From: Pseudonocardia parietis
Lineage (GTDB): Bacteria; Actinomycetota; Actinomycetes; Mycobacteriales; Pseudonocardiaceae
Direction of reading: 5' to 3'
Length of the DNA: 64,000 bases
Assembly (NCBI RefSeq): GCF_017876315.1
Contig: NZ_JAGINU010000001.1
Span: 5,146,001-5,210,000 of the forward strand
The notes below the pieces were generated by a model that worked only from the letters and a program-made list of their open reading frames with translations, searched no databases and was not told the origin of the DNA. How positions within the stretch are numbered: position 1 is the stretch's first letter; every line of letters starts with the position of its first letter. The position numbers were made by a program, and so were the translations under genes. Below are positions 24,883 to 33,451 of this stretch, piece by piece.

Positions 24883-25914
24883 TCAGCTGTCCTTCGACCG
24901 GGCGCGGCTCGGCTGCACCCGCATCGGCTCGCCGGGCATCTTCGGATACTCCGGCGGGTAGGGCATCTCGGCGACGCCCAGCTCGGCCTCGTCCTCGGCG
25001 AACCACTCCAGCGCGGTCTCACAGCCGCCGCGGTGCTCGTCCATGTGCTCGTGCGGGTCGCCGTGCCGTTCCAGCAGGCCGGGGACGGTGCGCAGGGTGA
25101 ACTCGGCCGGGTCGACCTCGCCGACCGCGTCCCAGGTCAGCGGCATGGACACGGTCGCGTCCGGGAGCCCGCGCACCGACCAGGCCGAGGCGATGGTGCG
25201 GTCCCGGGCGGCCTGGTTGAAGTCGAGGAAGACCCGCTCGCCGCGTTCCTCCTTCCACCAGTCCACGGTGGCCCGCTCGGGGATGCGCCGGCACACCCGC
25301 CGGGCGATCGCGATCACCGCGTGGCGCACCTCGACGAAGTCCCACTCCGGCCGGATCGGGCAGAACACGTGCAGGCCCCGGCCGCCGGACGTCTTCGGCC
25401 AGCCGGTCAGACCGGCCTCGTCGAGCACCTCGCGCAGTACGACGGCGACGGCGGCCGCGTCGGCGAAGTCGGTGCCCGGCTGCGGGTCGAGGTCGATGCG
25501 CAGCTCGTCGGGGTGGTCGGTGTCGGCGCAGCGGACCGGCCACGGGTGGAAGTCGAGGGTGTTGAGGTTGGCCGCCCAGGCGATCGTCGCCGGTTCGGTG
25601 ATCGCCACCGACTCGGCCGTGCGCCCGCTGGGGAAGGTCACCGTGCAGGTCCGCACCCAGTCCGGGGCACCCTTGGGGACCCGCTTGACGAAGAACGGCT
25701 CGCCGTCGGCGCCGTCGTTGAACCGTTTGAGGTTGGTGGGCCGGTCCCGCAGGGCACGCGTCATCGGCCCGCCGACGGCCAGGTAGTACTCGACCACCTC
25801 GCGCTTGGTGATCCCGAGCTTGCCGAACGCGACCTTGTCCGGGCTGGTCAGGCGGACGTCGCGGGGGCCGTCCGGCCCGTCGACCTGCAGCATCACGACC
25901 TCGCGACTGGGCAC
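24883..25914 (-). CDS. LigD-type polymerase domain protein, copy 2
   Basis: 343 residues. Same AEP family as the convergent neighbour but clearly diverged. DLDP is at D141/D143, KTSGGRGLHVFCP carries the nucleotide-binding histidine, and WKEERGERVFLDFNQ holds the third acidic region. This copy has the standard LigD-Pol N-terminus (LTSPDKVAFGKLGITKREVVEYY). It lacks ligase and nuclease domains, ending with a short Pro/Arg-rich tail. Both copies keep catalytic residues, so both are probably active, perhaps with different substrates or partners. Confidence 0.92.
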   Translation of the reverse strand: MPSREVVMLQVDGPDGPRDVRLTSPDKVAFGKLGITKREVVEYYLAVGGPMTRALRDRPTNLKRFNDGADGEPFFVKRVPKGAPDWVRTCTVTFPSGRTAESVAITEPATIAWAANLNTLDFHPWPVRCADTDHPDELRIDLDPQPGTDFADAAAVAVVLREVLDEAGLTGWPKTSGGRGLHVFCPIRPEWDFVEVRHAVIAIARRVCRRIPERATVDWWKEERGERVFLDFNQAARDRTIASAWSVRGLPDATVSMPLTWDAVGEVDPAEFTLRTVPGLLERHGDPHEHMDEHRGGCETALEWFAEDEAELGVAEMPYPPEYPKMPGEPMRVQPSRARSKDS

Positions 25915-26006
25915 GCGGGCGAACCTACCGCGATCCGGGCGCCCGTCGTGACTCCTGAGCCACGCCGGGCCCGACCCCGCGCCCGCGAACGGGTTAGCGT
26001 GGGTGC

Positions 26007-26453
26007 ATGGGTCTGTTCAGCAGCGACACCGGATCCGGCGCCGTCGAGCCCGCGCCGAAGATTCAGAGGACCGACGAGGAATGGCGGGCCCAGCTCAGCT
26101 CGGCCGAGTACCAGGTGCTCCGCCAGGCCGGGACCGAGCGCCCGTTCACCGGGGAGTACACCGATACGACGACGACCGGCGTGTACCGCTGCCGGGCGTG
26201 CGAGGCGGAGCTGTTCCGCAGCGAGACGAAGTTCGAGTCGCACTGCGGGTGGCCGTCGTTCTTCACACCGCTGGCCGGGGAGTCGGTCATCGAGCGCACC
26301 GACAGCAGCATGGGCATGGCCCGCACCGAGGTGCTGTGCGCGAACTGCCACAGCCACCTGGGCCACGTGTTCGCCGGGGAGGGCTACGGCACCCCGACCG
26401 ACCTGCGCTACTGCATCAACTCGATCTCGCTCACCCTGGAGCCGGGCAAGTAG
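26007..26453 (+). CDS. msrB: Peptide-methionine (R)-S-oxide reductase
   Basis: 148 residues. A complete MsrB: zinc ligands C62/C65 (CRAC) and C111/C114 (CANC), the catalytic cysteine C136 in RYCINS, and C80 in HCGWPSF as candidate resolving cysteine. It repairs R-methionine sulfoxide in oxidised proteins using thioredoxin. It lies convergent to hemQ with a shared hairpin between them. There is no msrA beside it. Confidence 0.95.
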   Translation: MGLFSSDTGSGAVEPAPKIQRTDEEWRAQLSSAEYQVLRQAGTERPFTGEYTDTTTTGVYRCRACEAELFRSETKFESHCGWPSFFTPLAGESVIERTDSSMGMARTEVLCANCHSHLGHVFAGEGYGTPTDLRYCINSISLTLEPGK

Positions 26454-26465
26454 CACCTCCGGCGC

Positions 26466-26490
26466 GCCGGCCCGATCCGACCGGGCCGGC
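26466..26490. terminator. Bidirectional terminator between msrB and hemQ
   Basis: Inverted repeat GCCGGCCCG / CGGGCCGGC with a 7-nt loop in the 51-bp gap between the convergent stops. Confidence 0.65.
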
Positions 26491-26504
26491 GCCCCCGTAC
26501 CCGC

Positions 26505-27200
26505 TCAGGGCAGCGACGCCACCAGGTCACCGACCTGCACGCGCGGCCCGGTGTAGAACGGGACCTCCTCGCGGACGTGCCGGCGGGCCTCCGTGCCACG
26601 CAGGTGGCGCATGAGGTCGACGATCCGGTGCAGCTCGTCCGCCTCGAACGCGAGGATCCACTCGTAGTCGCCGAGCGCGAACGCGGGAACGGTGTTGGCG
26701 CGGACGTCCGGGTAGTCGCGGGCCTCCTTGCCGTGGTCGGCGAGCATCGTGCGCCGCTCCTTGTCCGGCAGCAGGTACCAGTCGTAGGACCGGACGAACG
26801 GGTACACGCAGACGTAGCGCTTCGGGTCCTCGCCCGCCATGAACGCCGGCACGTGGCTCTTGTTGAACTCCGCGGGCCGGTGCAGCGCGGTCTGGCTCCA
26901 CACCGGCACGGACGCGCGGCCGAGCGCGGTGGTTCGGCGCAGGTCGGCGTAGGCGGCCTGCAGCGACTCGATCTCGCCGGCGTGCCACCAGATCATGTAG
27001 TCGGCGTCGTGCCGGACACCGGCGAGGTCGTAGACGCCGCGGACGGTGACGTCCTTGTTGGCGAGCGAGTCCAGGTACTCGGTGGCCTGCCGGGCGGCCT
27101 CGGCCCGGTCGTCGCCCAGCGTGCCGGGCTGCACCCGGAACACCGACCACATGGTGTACCGGAGGGTCTCGTTGATCGCATTGACGTCCACGCGGGCCAT
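26505..27200 (-). CDS. hemQ: Coproheme decarboxylase (hydrogen peroxide-dependent haem synthase)
   Basis: 231 residues, chlorite-dismutase fold. In the actinobacterial ChdC pattern, Y133 (CVYPFVRSYDWY) is the radical tyrosine, H116 (NKSHVPAF) the second decarboxylation residue, W141 the nearby tryptophan and H156 (LADHGKEARDY) the proximal iron ligand. Each is offset by two from the Corynebacterium diphtheriae numbering. It removes two carboxylates from coproheme to give haem b in the coproporphyrin-dependent pathway. In this genome it is separated from the hemE-cgoX pair by an F420-type gene. Confidence 0.95.
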   Translation of the reverse strand: MARVDVNAINETLRYTMWSVFRVQPGTLGDDRAEAARQATEYLDSLANKDVTVRGVYDLAGVRHDADYMIWWHAGEIESLQAAYADLRRTTALGRASVPVWSQTALHRPAEFNKSHVPAFMAGEDPKRYVCVYPFVRSYDWYLLPDKERRTMLADHGKEARDYPDVRANTVPAFALGDYEWILAFEADELHRIVDLMRHLRGTEARRHVREEVPFYTGPRVQVGDLVASLP

Positions 27201-27371
27201 GGCCCGGATGCTACGCCGCCGGTCAGGGCACCCTCAGCACGTGTCCTCGTCGGGTCGGTGGGCCGGCCCGGCCGGTTGACGACGGCTGCGCGGGCTGGTC
27301 TCCTCGTGCGCCATGCAACCCCGGGACGATACGGAGACAGCTCGGTCGGTCGTCACCGAGGGAACCGGGAC

Positions 27372-27842
27372 GTGACCCCACCGGCCGGTCTGCGGATCCT
27401 GCGCACGCGTGCCCTCGCCCGGGCACCCATCGTGGCCTACCGGCTCGGGCTCGGGTTCCTGTTCGGCAGCCGGATGCTGCTGCTCGAACACGTCGGCCGG
27501 ACCAGCGGGGCGCCCCGGTTCGCCGTGCTCGAGGTCGCCGACCGGCCGGGGCCGGGGCGCTACATCGTCGTGTCGGGGTTCGGCGAGCGCGCGCAGTGGT
27601 TCCGCAACGTCGTCGCCGAGCCCCGGGTCCGGGTCTCGGTCGGGAGACGGCGCGCGGTGCAGGCGACGGCGCACCGGCTCCCGCAGGACCGGGCCGCGGC
27701 CCTGCTCGCCGACTATCCGCGACGGCATCCGCACGCCTGGGCCCGGCTGGAGCCGACCATCCGGGCCGCGTGCGGGCTCACCCCGGACGAGCCACTCGCC
27801 CCGCACGTCCCGGTCGTGGAACTGGTGCTGGACCGACCGTAG
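27372..27842 (+). CDS. Nitroreductase-family deazaflavin (F420)-dependent oxidoreductase, Ddn-like
   Basis: 156 residues from the GTG at 27372. Matches the TIGR00026/Ddn family: LLLEHVGRTSGAPRFAVLEV, then RYIVVSGFGERAQWFRNVVAEPRVRVSVG. The GRTSG and GFG.....W segments bind the deazaflavin in characterised members, which reduce quinones or nitroaromatics with F420H2. A hydrophobic N-terminal stretch (VAYRLGLGFLFGSRMLLLE) may associate with the membrane, as in quinone-reducing members. The start has no strong Shine-Dalgarno. It is monocistronic between hemQ and cgoX. Confidence 0.85.
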   Translation: MTPPAGLRILRTRALARAPIVAYRLGLGFLFGSRMLLLEHVGRTSGAPRFAVLEVADRPGPGRYIVVSGFGERAQWFRNVVAEPRVRVSVGRRRAVQATAHRLPQDRAAALLADYPRRHPHAWARLEPTIRAACGLTPDEPLAPHVPVVELVLDRP

Positions 27843-28006
27843 CGCGGCCCACCGACAGGCCCATCCCTCCGAGCGGCCACGACCGTGCTGATCGACCGGT
27901 GAGGCGCACGATTCCGCCCCCAGCAGGGCGCGAAGGTGCTGATCGACAGTGCGCGGCGCGCGAGCGCAGCGGCGGTTCAGGTGCCAGGCGCGAGAGTGGG
28001 GCGTGG

Positions 28007-29413
28007 TCAGCCGGCCGGGGCGAGTGCCTGTGCCAGCTGCTCGGCGGCGGCCCGGGCGGTGCCCACGCAGGCCGGAACGCCGACGCCGTGCAGCATCGCC
28101 CCGGCGACCGCGAGGCCCGGCTCCGCCGCCACCGCTTCCTCCAGGGCCGCGACGATCCCGCCGTGCCCGACGCCGTACTGCGGCAGTCCCCCGCCCCACC
28201 GCTGCACGTGCACCGCGACCGGCTCGGCGTCGATCCCGTCGAGGGTCAGCAGGTCCGCGCGGGTGCGGGCAACCAGCTCGGCGTCGTCGACCTGCAGGGT
28301 CGCCTGCTCGCCGAAACGGCCGGTCGAGGCACGGACACGGACCAGGCCGTCCTCCCCGAGGTGCGCCCACTTCGTCGACGCGTGGGTCACGCCCTTCACC
28401 GAGAGCGGCTCGTCGGCGGCGACCAGGCAGCCGCTCGTGCCCGGCATGTCCACCACGTCCGACGCCCGGTAGGCCAGCGCCACCACCGCCGAGGACGCCA
28501 GCTCGACCCGGCCCGCCGCGGCGGACGCGACCGGGACGACCGGCTCCAGCAACCGGCGCAGCGCCGGCGCGGGGACGGCGAGCACCACGGCGTCCACGTC
28601 GAGGGTCTCGGGCTCGGGGACCGGGCCGAGCACCAGCCGCCACCCGGCGTCGCGCCGCTCCAGTTCCCGCACCGTCACGCCGGTGCGGACCGTCGCCGAG
28701 GAGGCCGCGACCAGCGCCGCGATCACCTCCCCGTAGCCGCCGCGGACCGCACCGAACACCGGCCCGGCCAGCGTGCCCGCCTGCTGCCCGCTCGCTGCCA
28801 TCCCCGCGGAGGCGGCCTCGGTCAGCGACGGGGCACCGTCGTCGAGCGCGGTGGCCAGCGCGGGGACGGTGGCCCGCAGGCCCAGGGCGTCGACCCGGCC
28901 CGCGTACACCCCGCCCAGCAGCGGGTCCGCGATCCGGTCCACCACCTCCGGGCCGAACCGCTCACGCAGCAGCCCCCCGAGCGCGGTGTCCGCCCCCGGT
29001 TCCCAGCTCAGCGGCCGGGACCGCTCGGCCGCCACCGACGTCATCCCTGCCGGGGACAGCACGCCGTCGAGCGCGGCGTCGCGCCCGGGTACGCCCATCA
29101 GCGTGCCGCGCGGCAGCCCGGCCGTCCGCCCGCCGGCGCGGATCGTGGCCGTCGCGCCGGTCGGGTGGGTCAGCGAGGACGACAGGCCGATCTCGGCGAG
29201 CAGCGCGGGCATCTCGGGGCGGCGGACCAGGAAGGCCTCGGCACCGACGTCGAACGGCATCCCGGCCAGATCGACCGTGTGCAGCACTCCGCCGAGCCGG
29301 TCCCGCTGCTCGAGCAGGACGATCTCGGCGGACGCGCCCAGCAGGGTGCGCAACCGGTGCGCGGCGACGAGCCCGGAGATCCCGCCGCCGACGACGGCGA
29401 CCCGGGGGCTCAC
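28007..29413 (-). CDS. cgoX: Coproporphyrinogen III oxidase / protoporphyrinogen oxidase family (CgoX/HemY)
   Basis: 468 residues. The N-terminal FAD motif VAVVGGGISGLVAAHRLR (4-21) is followed by the EQRDRLGG ribityl-binding loop. Substrate-domain landmarks include RFGPEVVDRIADPLLGGVYAGR near 150-172 and the C-terminal AVAGAMLHGVGVPACVGTARAAAE. It oxidises coproporphyrinogen III to coproporphyrin III in the pathway completed by HemQ. The GTG start overlaps the hemE stop (GTGA), so both are made together. The older label would be hemG/hemY; the coproporphyrin role follows from the presence of hemQ. Confidence 0.93.
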   Translation of the reverse strand: MSPRVAVVGGGISGLVAAHRLRTLLGASAEIVLLEQRDRLGGVLHTVDLAGMPFDVGAEAFLVRRPEMPALLAEIGLSSSLTHPTGATATIRAGGRTAGLPRGTLMGVPGRDAALDGVLSPAGMTSVAAERSRPLSWEPGADTALGGLLRERFGPEVVDRIADPLLGGVYAGRVDALGLRATVPALATALDDGAPSLTEAASAGMAASGQQAGTLAGPVFGAVRGGYGEVIAALVAASSATVRTGVTVRELERRDAGWRLVLGPVPEPETLDVDAVVLAVPAPALRRLLEPVVPVASAAAGRVELASSAVVALAYRASDVVDMPGTSGCLVAADEPLSVKGVTHASTKWAHLGEDGLVRVRASTGRFGEQATLQVDDAELVARTRADLLTLDGIDAEPVAVHVQRWGGGLPQYGVGHGGIVAALEEAVAAEPGLAVAGAMLHGVGVPACVGTARAAAEQLAQALAPAG

Positions 29414-30486
29414 GCGACCGGCTGGGCGTGAATCGTCTCGACGGTCCGCGTGATGACGTCCGGGTCGGTCTGCGGCAGCACCCCGTGCCCCAGGTTGAAC
29501 ACGTGCCCGGGACAGCGCGCACCCTCGGCGGCGATCCGGACGACATCGGCGTCGATCGCCTCCTGGCCCGCGAACAGCACCGCCGGGTCGAGGTTGCCCT
29601 GGACCGGCACCGCGGCACCGGTGCGGGCCGCGGCGACGTCCAGCGGGGTGCGCCAGTCGACTCCGATGACGTCGGCGCCGGCCTCGGTCATCGCGCCGTA
29701 CAGCTCCGCGGTACCGACGCCGAAGTGGATCCGGGGCAGCCCGCTGTCGGCGAACGATCCCAGCACCCCTGCCGAGTGCGGCAGCACGAACTCGCGGTAG
29801 TCCCGCTCGGACAGCGCGCCCGCCCAGGAGTCGAACAGCTGCACCGCGTCCACCCCGGCCGCGACCTGGCTCTGCAGGAAGGTGCCGGTGAGCCGGGACA
29901 GCTTCGCCATCAGGGAGTGCCAGAGCGCCGGCTCGGAACGCATGAGCGACTTGGTCGCCTCGTGGTTGCGGCTGGGGCCGCCCTCGACGAGGTAGGACGC
30001 GAGGGTGAACGGCGCCCCGGCGAACCCGATCAGCGGGGTCCGCCCGAGCTCGGGCAGCAACAGCGCGATCGCCTCGGCGACCGGGGCGACCTGCTCGGGC
30101 GCCAGCTCGGGCAGCGCCTCGATGTCCGCGGCGGTGCGCACCGGGTGGTCCATCACCGGGCCGGTACCCGGAACGATGTCGACCCCGATGCCGGCCAGGT
30201 ACAGCGGCACGACGATGTCGGAGAAGAGGATCGCGGCGTCCACATCGTGCCTGCGCACCGGCTGCAGGGTGATCTCACAGGTGAGGTCCGGCGTCAGGCA
30301 GGCCTCGAGCATCCCGTTGCCTTCCCGCAGCGCCCGGTACTCGGGCAGCGACCGCCCCGCCTGGCGCATGAACCACGCCGGCAGCCGGGACGGGCGGTGG
30401 CCGTGCACCGCGTCCAGGAAGGGGGAACCGGCCAGCTCGCGGCGGGCCGGTGCACTGGTCGCGGGGGTGACGATGCCTGCACTCAT
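29410..30486 (-). CDS. hemE: Uroporphyrinogen decarboxylase
   Basis: 358 residues from the ATG at 30486. The signature FMRQAGRSLPEYRALRE is near residues 39-55, the catalytic aspartate is in LFSDIVVPLYLAGIGVDI, and the ending GHVFNLGHGVLPQTDPD is diagnostic. It removes four acetate carboxylates from uroporphyrinogen III to make coproporphyrinogen III in the cytosol. It forms a two-gene operon with cgoX and is divergent from the DUF3000 gene across a 94-bp promoter region. In-frame sequence upstream of the ATG is antisense to DUF3000 and is not part of the gene. Confidence 0.96.
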   Translation of the reverse strand: MSAGIVTPATSAPARRELAGSPFLDAVHGHRPSRLPAWFMRQAGRSLPEYRALREGNGMLEACLTPDLTCEITLQPVRRHDVDAAILFSDIVVPLYLAGIGVDIVPGTGPVMDHPVRTAADIEALPELAPEQVAPVAEAIALLLPELGRTPLIGFAGAPFTLASYLVEGGPSRNHEATKSLMRSEPALWHSLMAKLSRLTGTFLQSQVAAGVDAVQLFDSWAGALSERDYREFVLPHSAGVLGSFADSGLPRIHFGVGTAELYGAMTEAGADVIGVDWRTPLDVAAARTGAAVPVQGNLDPAVLFAGQEAIDADVVRIAAEGARCPGHVFNLGHGVLPQTDPDVITRTVETIHAQPVA

Positions 30487-30580
30487 GACCAGCCCATCCT
30501 CGCATGTGCCCCGGAGCGCCGTGCGGGTGCCCGGCGCGCCTGCGGGCCGGTCCGGCGCACACGCTCTAAAGTCCCCCGCC

Positions 30581-31201
30581 GTGCCGGACCCCAACCCCCC
30601 ACCGCCGCTGTTCCGCCGGGCGATGGCCTCGCTCACGTCGGTGGCGCCGCGCCCCGAGCTCGTGGTACGCCCGCTCGAGGCCCCGCCCCGGCTCGCGCCG
30701 TTCAGCTGGGCGACGAGCGTGGAGGCCGACATCGGGCACCGCGGCGACGGCACGGACGACCTGGACGAGCCGGACACCTCGGGGCGACTGATCCTGTTGC
30801 ACGACCCGGAGGGCCAGGACCGCTGGCAGGGCACCTTCCGGCTGGTCTGCTTCGTCCAGGCCCGGCTCGAGGCCGGTCAGCTCGGTGACGACATGCTGCC
30901 GCGGATCGGATGGTCCTGGCTGACCGACGCGCTCGAGTACGCCGGCGCCGGGTTCACCGCGCTGAGCGGGACCGTCACCCAGACCTCGTCGGTCCGGTTC
31001 GGCGGCCTGCGCGAGGACGGTGGCGTGCGGGAGGGGGACGAACCTCCACGGGAGGACGACGTGGAGCTGCGCGCCTCCTGGTCGCCTACGGAGAGCGACG
31101 CCGATCTTGCCCGACACGCCGTCGCGTTCGGCTCCCTGGTGGCGACCGCGGCCGGTCTGCCGCCGGTCGGCGCAGTCCCGCTGAGCCGGTCACCCGGCTG
31201 A
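30581..31201 (+). CDS. DUF3000 family protein
   Basis: 206 residues from the GTG at 30581. It matches actinobacterial DUF3000 proteins: FRRAMASLTSVAPRPELVVRPLEAPPRLAPFSWATSVEAD, GRLILLHDPEGQDRWQGTFRLVCFVQA and PRIGWSWLTDALEYAGAGFTALSGTVTQTSSVRFG are strongly conserved-looking blocks. No catalytic motif is evident. The family typically sits, as here, beside hemE and upstream of an RNase D gene, but its function is unknown. A short region with TCTAAAG about 10 bp before the GTG may be the -10 of a leaderless transcript. Confidence 0.88.
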   Translation: MPDPNPPPPLFRRAMASLTSVAPRPELVVRPLEAPPRLAPFSWATSVEADIGHRGDGTDDLDEPDTSGRLILLHDPEGQDRWQGTFRLVCFVQARLEAGQLGDDMLPRIGWSWLTDALEYAGAGFTALSGTVTQTSSVRFGGLREDGGVREGDEPPREDDVELRASWSPTESDADLARHAVAFGSLVATAAGLPPVGAVPLSRSPG

Positions 31202-31434
31202 TAGCCGCAGGCCAGCGGCGTGCTGACGAAAAAGATCACCCGTGTGGGTGGGACGACGCCCACATCCATGTAACTTTCCGGGCCAGAAGTTCGAATGCAC
31301 ACGGGACGTTAGGCCGCATGGAGGGATACCATCTCCCTCATGGCACCCACCCGGGCGGCCGAGCGCCACTCTCCGTCCCCTCGGGTTCCGGTGTTGGTCG
31401 GGGGCTGACGACCGACTCCAGGAAGGTTGACGAC

Positions 31435-32181
31435 GTGGCTGTACTTGGCCAGCAAGTGCCGGCGCAGAGCTCCGGCGGCACCACCGCGGGTGGCGCACCG
31501 ATCGGTGGAGCCGTGCTCTCGCCGGGGATCGTCCCGCAGCCGCGGGAGGAGTTGTTCACGGTTCTCGTCGTGGACGACCACCCGCTGCTCCGCGAGGCGA
31601 TCGCGGGGCGACTCCGCTCCATGGGGGCGGGCACCGTGCACGAGGCCGCCTCGGTGACCGAGGCGCGTGCCCGTGCGCACGCGGCCGGTCCGTGCGATCT
31701 CGCGATCCTCGATCTGACCCTGCCGGACGGCAGCGGTCTCGACCTGGTCAGCGAGCTCCGTTCGCTGGGCTGGAACCGGCTGGTGGTGCTGGCGTCCTCG
31801 GACGACCCGTACGCCGTCCGCTCGGCCTTCCAGGCGGGGGCGCAGGCGTACCTGCTGAAGTCCGCCTCGCCGTCGGTGGTCACCGACGGTGTCAAGCGGG
31901 TGCTCGACGGCGGCGTCTACGCCGACCCGACGGTCGCCCCGCTGCTGGCAACCGGTTCCCGGGTGCCGGGCACCGACAACACCCCGCGCGAACTCTCGGC
32001 CCGCGAGGTCGAGGTGCTCCAGCTGGTGGCCGACGGCCAGTCCAACAAGGAGATCGGCGAGGCGCTGAGCCTCTCGGCCCTGACGGTGAAGAGCCACCTG
32101 TCGCGGATCGGGCGCAAGCTCGGCACCGGCGACCGCGCCCAGATGGTGGCGCTGGCGATGCGTGCGGGGGTCATTCGCTGA
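31435..32181 (+). CDS. LuxR/NarL-family response regulator, orphan
   Basis: 248 residues from the GTG at 31435, which has a GGAAGG Shine-Dalgarno. The receiver domain spans about 43-160 with acidic D47/D48, phospho-acceptor D93 (ILDLTLPDG) and the LLKS lysine. A LuxR helix-turn-helix of about 60 residues (SAREVEVLQLVADGQSNKEIGEAL) ends the protein. A Gly/Ser/Ala-rich tail of about 40 residues precedes the receiver, which is unusual. An in-frame ATG at 31317 would lengthen that tail. No histidine kinase is adjacent. The gene runs directly into the RNase D frame. Confidence 0.9.
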   Translation: MAVLGQQVPAQSSGGTTAGGAPIGGAVLSPGIVPQPREELFTVLVVDDHPLLREAIAGRLRSMGAGTVHEAASVTEARARAHAAGPCDLAILDLTLPDGSGLDLVSELRSLGWNRLVVLASSDDPYAVRSAFQAGAQAYLLKSASPSVVTDGVKRVLDGGVYADPTVAPLLATGSRVPGTDNTPRELSAREVEVLQLVADGQSNKEIGEALSLSALTVKSHLSRIGRKLGTGDRAQMVALAMRAGVIR

Positions 32182-32261
32182 ACCGGGGGGCGAGCGCAGT
32201 CGGCGGCACGGAGACCACCCGGCCGTCCGGCTCGCCGTCCCCGGACGGTTCACCCGATCCG

Positions 32262-33443
32262 GTGGCGCTGCTGCAGCCCGCCGACGGGCTCCCACCGGTG
32301 ACGACGTCCACCGAGGCTCTCGCCGAGGTGGCCGCGGCGTTCGCCGGCGGGACCGGGCCGGTCGCCATGGACGCCGAGCGCGCCTCCGGTTTCCGCTACT
32401 CGCAACGCGCCTACCTGGTGCAGCTGCGCCGGGCGGGCGCCGGGTCCGCGCTCGTCGACCCGATCCCGCTGCACGGCGAGTTCGCCGAGCTCGCCGACGT
32501 GCTGGACGGCCCGGAGTGGGTGCTGCACGCCGCGTCCCAGGACCTGTCCTGCCTCGCCGAGCTGGGCCTGCGGCCGGCGTCGCTGTTCGACACCGAGCTG
32601 GCCGGACGGCTTGCCGGGCTCCCCCGCGTCGGCCTCGGCCCGATGGTCGAGAGCCTGCTCGGGCTCTCCCTGGAGAAGGGGCACGGCGCCGCGGACTGGT
32701 CGCGCCGCCCGCTGCCCGAGGACTGGCTGGTCTACGCGGCGCTCGACGTCGAGGTGCTGCTCGAGCTGCGGGACGTGCTGACCGGCATGCTCGACACGCA
32801 CGGCAAGCTCGAGTGGGCCCGCCAGGAGTTCGAGGCCGTCCGCACCGCCCCGCCCGCCGCGCCGCGGGCCGAGCCGTGGCGGCGGACCTCCGGGATCCAC
32901 AAGGTGCGCAAGCCCCGCCCGCTCGCGGCGGTACGCGAGCTGTGGCACGCCCGCGACACGCTCGCCGCCGAGCGGGACATCGCCCCCGGCCGGGTGCTGC
33001 CGGACTCCGCCATCGTCGACGCCGCCGTCCGCAATCCGGACTCGGCCCAGAGCCTGGCCGAGCTACCGGTGTTCCGCGGCCGGTCCCAGCGCAGGCTGGC
33101 CCGGTACTGGTTCGACGCCCTGCGGCGCGCCGCCGAGCTGCCCGAGGCGGAGCTGCCGCGCGGGTCGGCACCGACCGACGGACCGCCGCCGGTGTCCCGC
33201 TGGGCCGACCGCGATCCCGACGCGGCCGCCCGGCTGACGGCCGCCCGGGCCGCCCTCACCGAGGTCTCCGACCAGCACGACGTACCGGTGGAGAACCTGC
33301 TCCAGCCCGACCTGCTGCGCCGGATGTGCTGGACCCCGCCGTCCGACGGCGACGTCCGCGGCGCCCTGTCCGCCGGCGGCGCGCGACCGTGGCAGGTCGA
33401 GCTCCTCACCCCACTGCTGGAACCGGTCCTCGACACCCGCTGA
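32262..33443 (+). CDS. rnd: Ribonuclease D (3'-5' exonuclease with HRDC domain)
   Basis: 393 residues from the GTG at 32262. DEDDy exonuclease motifs are visible: DAE in AMDAERASG, the aspartate of HAASQDLSCL, and Y...D in YAALDVEVLLEL. An HRDC-like helical domain follows (WHARDTLAAERDIAPGRVLPD to LARYW). It matures tRNA and other stable RNA 3' ends. The start is uncertain: the frame is open back to the response regulator's stop (codons from 32178 would begin CTG AAC CGG), but no ATG/GTG exists between 32178 and 32262. Coupled initiation from a rare codon cannot be excluded. Confidence 0.9.
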   Translation: MALLQPADGLPPVTTSTEALAEVAAAFAGGTGPVAMDAERASGFRYSQRAYLVQLRRAGAGSALVDPIPLHGEFAELADVLDGPEWVLHAASQDLSCLAELGLRPASLFDTELAGRLAGLPRVGLGPMVESLLGLSLEKGHGAADWSRRPLPEDWLVYAALDVEVLLELRDVLTGMLDTHGKLEWARQEFEAVRTAPPAAPRAEPWRRTSGIHKVRKPRPLAAVRELWHARDTLAAERDIAPGRVLPDSAIVDAAVRNPDSAQSLAELPVFRGRSQRRLARYWFDALRRAAELPEAELPRGSAPTDGPPPVSRWADRDPDAAARLTAARAALTEVSDQHDVPVENLLQPDLLRRMCWTPPSDGDVRGALSAGGARPWQVELLTPLLEPVLDTR

Positions 33444-33451
33444 GCTGCGCC

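Noticed and set aside
27843..28006. GTGCTGATCGAC occurring twice between the F420-type gene and cgoX
   Set aside because: Only a 12-bp match in GC-rich DNA; too short to call an element.
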